A DNA stretch of 64,000 nucleotides from assembly GCA_028023455.1 (NCBI GenBank), contig JAQFVV010006274.1:5334001-5398000 (forward strand), in the 5' to 3' direction. Made by a program: the position numbers and the translations under genes. The notes below the pieces were generated by a model. The model made no database searches. It was given only the letters and a program-made list of their open reading frames with translations, and had not been told where the DNA came from. Source of the stretch: Epiperipatus broadwayi (Eukaryota > Onychophora > Udeonychophora > Euonychophora > Peripatidae). Each line of letters starts with the position of its first letter. Position 1 is the stretch's first letter. Below are positions 60,664 to 64,000 of the stretch, piece by piece.

Positions 60664-60665
60664 CA

Positions 60666-61775
60666 TATCATTTTCAACTATTATCATTCCATTGCACGGT
60701 GAAAGTCTAAGTTTAATCTAGTTTTTCTGATTTCTAGCCTCTCTTCTCCACATCACACCAGCAAACTTTCTTATTTCATCCGTCCATATCATATGTGGTT
60801 TTCTTTCTTGAAATCTCATTTAAAATTTTGACTCTTTCTATAGTCATTTCTTTTTGCAATATGTCCAGTCTAGTTCTACTTTAGTTTCTTAATTCTCCCA
60901 ATAATGTCAGCAATATCTGTTTTCTCTCAATCATATATTTAATTTACAAATCCTTGTTATTTCTAACATTCATCTCTCCATACTTTGTTAAATGGTCTGA
61001 AGTCTTTGTAGTGCTCTTCTGTTAAGTGTTCAAATCTCAAATCCATAAGTATGAATTATTAAAATGCATTTATTAAAAACCCTTTTCAAACACCTAGGCA
61101 TATTTACTTCCATCCAAATTTAATTCTATGATTAATTTTATCGATTACATTTCTAGTTGTATTGATAATCTGATCAAAATATTTATAATTGTTAACTTTT
61201 TTAATTCATCATTAAACAATATTTCAGTTTTTTAGCATTTATTTTTAGTCCTATTTTTTTTTTTTTTTAATTTAATCTGATAACTCTTGCAACATTTTTT
61301 GAAATTCTGAAGCATTATATTTATTTCTTATGCTTTAACTTCCCATTGTAGCTGTAAAAAATTTTGGAGATATGGAATCAACCTGTTATGTATCCATTTC
61401 AGTGTTAATCTTCTTAGTATAATTATTTTATTTAATTATTATTGTTACATTTTGGTAAATATTTTTCAGAATATGACAGTATTCTGAATCTTTATTGTCC
61501 AATGCTTTTAATTACTGTAGTAAGTATAATGACAATTCATATTTATTGGTTTTTTCTATAACTTCTCCCAATACTTGGTGATGATCCACTGTAAAACCAC
61601 ACTTAAATTCCATTAATCCATTTTGTTGGTTAAAATCCAAAATTTGCTGTAGATTTGTTTAATTATCTAGATAAAAAAATTATATAAAACTATTAAAAAA
61701 CTTATAGCTCTGTAATATCTAATAGCTTTATTGCTATGGCATTTTTCCAATCATCTGGTACATGCATCTATTTAT
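60666..61775 (-). mobile_element. RTE-type LINE, copy 6 (3' half)
   Basis: The minus strand ends in AGTTGAAAATGAT near 60666. It contains the ATATGATATGGACGGATGAA block that aligns with copy 1 near 1375-1400, then a thumb region and part of the reverse transcriptase up to about 61775. Heavily mutated and 5'-truncated. Confidence 0.8.
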
Positions 61776-64000
61776 AAATATATTGATTATAATTCACAAA
61801 TTGCAAATATCAAAAAAACATATAAATCTGTGAACATGATATTGCATGATATAAATTTTTATTTATAAATAGATGTGTGTGTGTGTGTATCATGCACACA
61901 TATAATGTGATTATAATAAAAGATTTATATATATATATATATGTTAATGATATAATGTAAATTTTAAATAGAAAGGAAAAAAGCATCATTAATTTTATTT
62001 TGTTATGATTATAAAAGTACACAATATTGTTTTTTTTATTGCTGTATAATATATATAATAGTTATATAAAAAGAGGGAGAGAAAAGAAAAAAAATATCTT
62101 GGTATCATTATGTATAATGGTATATAAATGTTTAAATTACTGTAATAAACAATATATTGAAACAGGGCTGAGTTCGATCCCTGTTTCAAAAAGTAAAATT
62201 TCCTTGGTATGCGTCGGTATATAGCCAGATTAATTAAATTTATTTCTTCTTCATATTTATATTTCCTTTGTTATATATAAATTTATAATTCTAAATAGGG
62301 ATTTTTAAAAAAAGTTAAAATAAACAAGAGGGGGGGGGGTAGTGTGCTCGTTTGTTTTTTGAGAACGCATGTATATATATTGCTGGATAGAATAAAAAAA
62401 TATATATGTAAATGCAGATATAGAAAATATACTTTATTTTTCAAGATGGAAACTTTTCAATTTCATTTTGGAAAAGTTAAATGAAAGAAAAAATATCAAA
62501 ATTAACTTGATCGATATCTAAGGAATTTGATTAGTGAGCTTAAAGTTTAGATTCAAAAGAATTTCAATGAAAACAAAAGAAGAACAAAATTAGATTCGGA
62601 GGTGCGAAAAGTTTTTGTTCAAAATGAAACCAGATTTTTGAGTGGGGAGAACTTGTTAAAAAGAATTCAGTCTATTGCTGATTTTGTAGAGTGCTGCGAG
62701 AGAGATTCTGTGGACAGAAATGGAGGGTAAAATGGTGGGCAAGCTGGTTTAAGAAAGCGTAAGCGTGCCAGGCAGTGCAATCCTGACCCATGAAGGTCCG
62801 AAGGTAGCCGCAGGAAAAGTAACTGACAAAGATACAAACTAATTGATCTGAAGTCTAAATAAAGAAACAAAGGAATGGAATTAACAAGCAAGAATATAGG
62901 ACAGCCGGAATAAATGATCCAATTTAATTGCCAGTACATAAGTGCTATAAAAAGGACTCAAAACGAATGAAATTTTTCACTTTTAATAATCCATCGTTTT
63001 CCCCCGGGGAAGAAAAGAAATGCAGGAATGTACCCATTCAACAATATGTAATTAGGGTTCCAGATAGCATCTGTTTCTTATAATTTTCACAAACTTTCTT
63101 TACAAACTTCATTATCATGAACGATATGCATAAACTTTTAAAAAAAAGAAAGAATCAAAGAAAAAGAAATGATTTTTCTTACTAGTATGAACTGATATAT
63201 GTTTTATTCATATGATTTTATAAATATCTAAGCTGTGTGTGTATGCATGCATTTTTCTTAAAATAAAGAGCACATATTTAATCATGGTAAAATAAAAATG
63301 TACAAAATTTAAAAATGAAATGTATGTTTATTGGTATTATTTATTTAAGTCTAGTTTTTATAAAAGTAGAAAGAATTTAGAATAGTATATCAAGCATATT
63401 AAAGTATAGTAACCTCCTCCCTCATAGATTTTCCATCGATTTGTCAATCACCTGCCCTGAGCAGAGCTAGTCCAGGACAATTTCCATATTGGTATTCCTG
63501 CTCTCCCAGCATAATTCTTATAGAAATATAGGATTGGCGCTTGTGGTCATAAATTGATGCTCATAAATATGCTGGGCGATAAAATGGAATAATTTTCGAA
63601 TTTTCTTTTAAACAATTACACATATATGTGTGTCGTTATATATACATACATGCACTCTTACAAGATTACATATATGCGTAAGATATATATGGAAAACGGT
63701 ACATCACGTTACAATATAGAACACTGAAAAAGGCGAATAAACATTGGCAAAAGAAGCTTTATTGTGTTAAATAGTACAATATTTGTTTTATAATCTTTTT
63801 CAGTTATATCTATTTTTATATACCTAAAAAAACAATAGAATGCATTTATTTCCATTTTATGATATTTTCGAATTTATATATAGTGAACTTAAAATAGCAT
63901 TATTTTGTTTTTGTATTTCACAGAAGAGTCTTGTCCTATAGAAGGTACTATGTTCATGAGAATTATAATCTGAGATTCTAATTTAACATGGAACCAAGAC
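61776..64000. other. Intergenic DNA to window end
   Basis: Contains (TG)n at 61873-61889, (AT)n at about 61926-61943, a G run at 62330-62339 and a hairpin at 62157-62189. At 62600-62960 and 63410-63590 the composition is less AT-rich. The plus-strand reading IADFVECCERDSVDRNGG near 62675-62730 may be an exon relic. No gene assigned. Confidence 0.4.
62157..62189. repeat. 11-bp perfect stem hairpin
   Basis: TTGAAACAGGG and CCCTGTTTCAA flank the 11-base loop CTGAGTTCGAT. The GTTCGATCCC word resembles a tRNA T-loop/B box, but no A box was found upstream. Confidence 0.7.

Noticed and set aside
62157-62189. tRNA gene
   Set aside because: Only a T-arm-like hairpin (GTTCGATCCC) is present. There is no A box or acceptor stem at the right distance.

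Overview
The window reads as a strongly AT-biased stretch of a large animal (probably invertebrate) nuclear genome. It has no operons, no long intact ORFs and no host gene I can name. It is built from nested, decayed mobile elements: GIY-YIG Penelope-like elements (PLEs), RTE-type LINEs with apurinic endonuclease (EEP) domains, a second LINE family, a BED-finger hAT and Tigger/pogo-type elements. I cannot fix the species from sequence alone.

Layout. 1-1505 is the 3' part of an RTE LINE. 2925-7560 is the left arm of an old inverted duplication whose partner lies at 24960-30790. Between the arms lie a PLE fragment inside inverted repeats (10319-10949), a 4 kb head-to-head PLE palindrome with a 12-bp target duplication (11217-15271), a second RTE copy (about 16540-19008), a Tigger-type element (21284-22246) and a cluster of about 0.46-kb repeats (22282-23838). 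A second such cluster (25094-26329) sits inside the right arm. 34174-39695 holds two RTE copies on the minus strand. 40351-45790 holds a hAT MITE in a tandem duplication, a PLE relic, and a hAT transposase relic split by a Tigger. A second LINE is split between 47220-48745 and 54417-56060, with two perfect or near-perfect palindromes between. The right edge holds a TIR MITE, two RTE 3' fragments and another copy of the 0.46-kb family.

Most notable is the short repeat family at 20432, 22282, 25094, 41221 and 59587. It encodes no protein. Its longer copies carry a type I hammerhead ribozyme-like motif with stems I and III pairing and nearly all core bases in place. Tandem units are 466 bp (first cluster) or 456 bp (second). 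Four of the five loci have the same PLE-like insertion layout: an inverted partial copy, a tail of about 40 bp on one side, and flanking direct repeats of 9-13 bp. The fifth is a lone forward copy. I read this as a non-autonomous, retrozyme-like passenger of PLE machinery, such as that encoded by the PLEs in the same window. That functional link is inference. All coding remnants are broken by stops, frameshifts or truncation, so nothing here is likely to be an active autonomous element in its present form.
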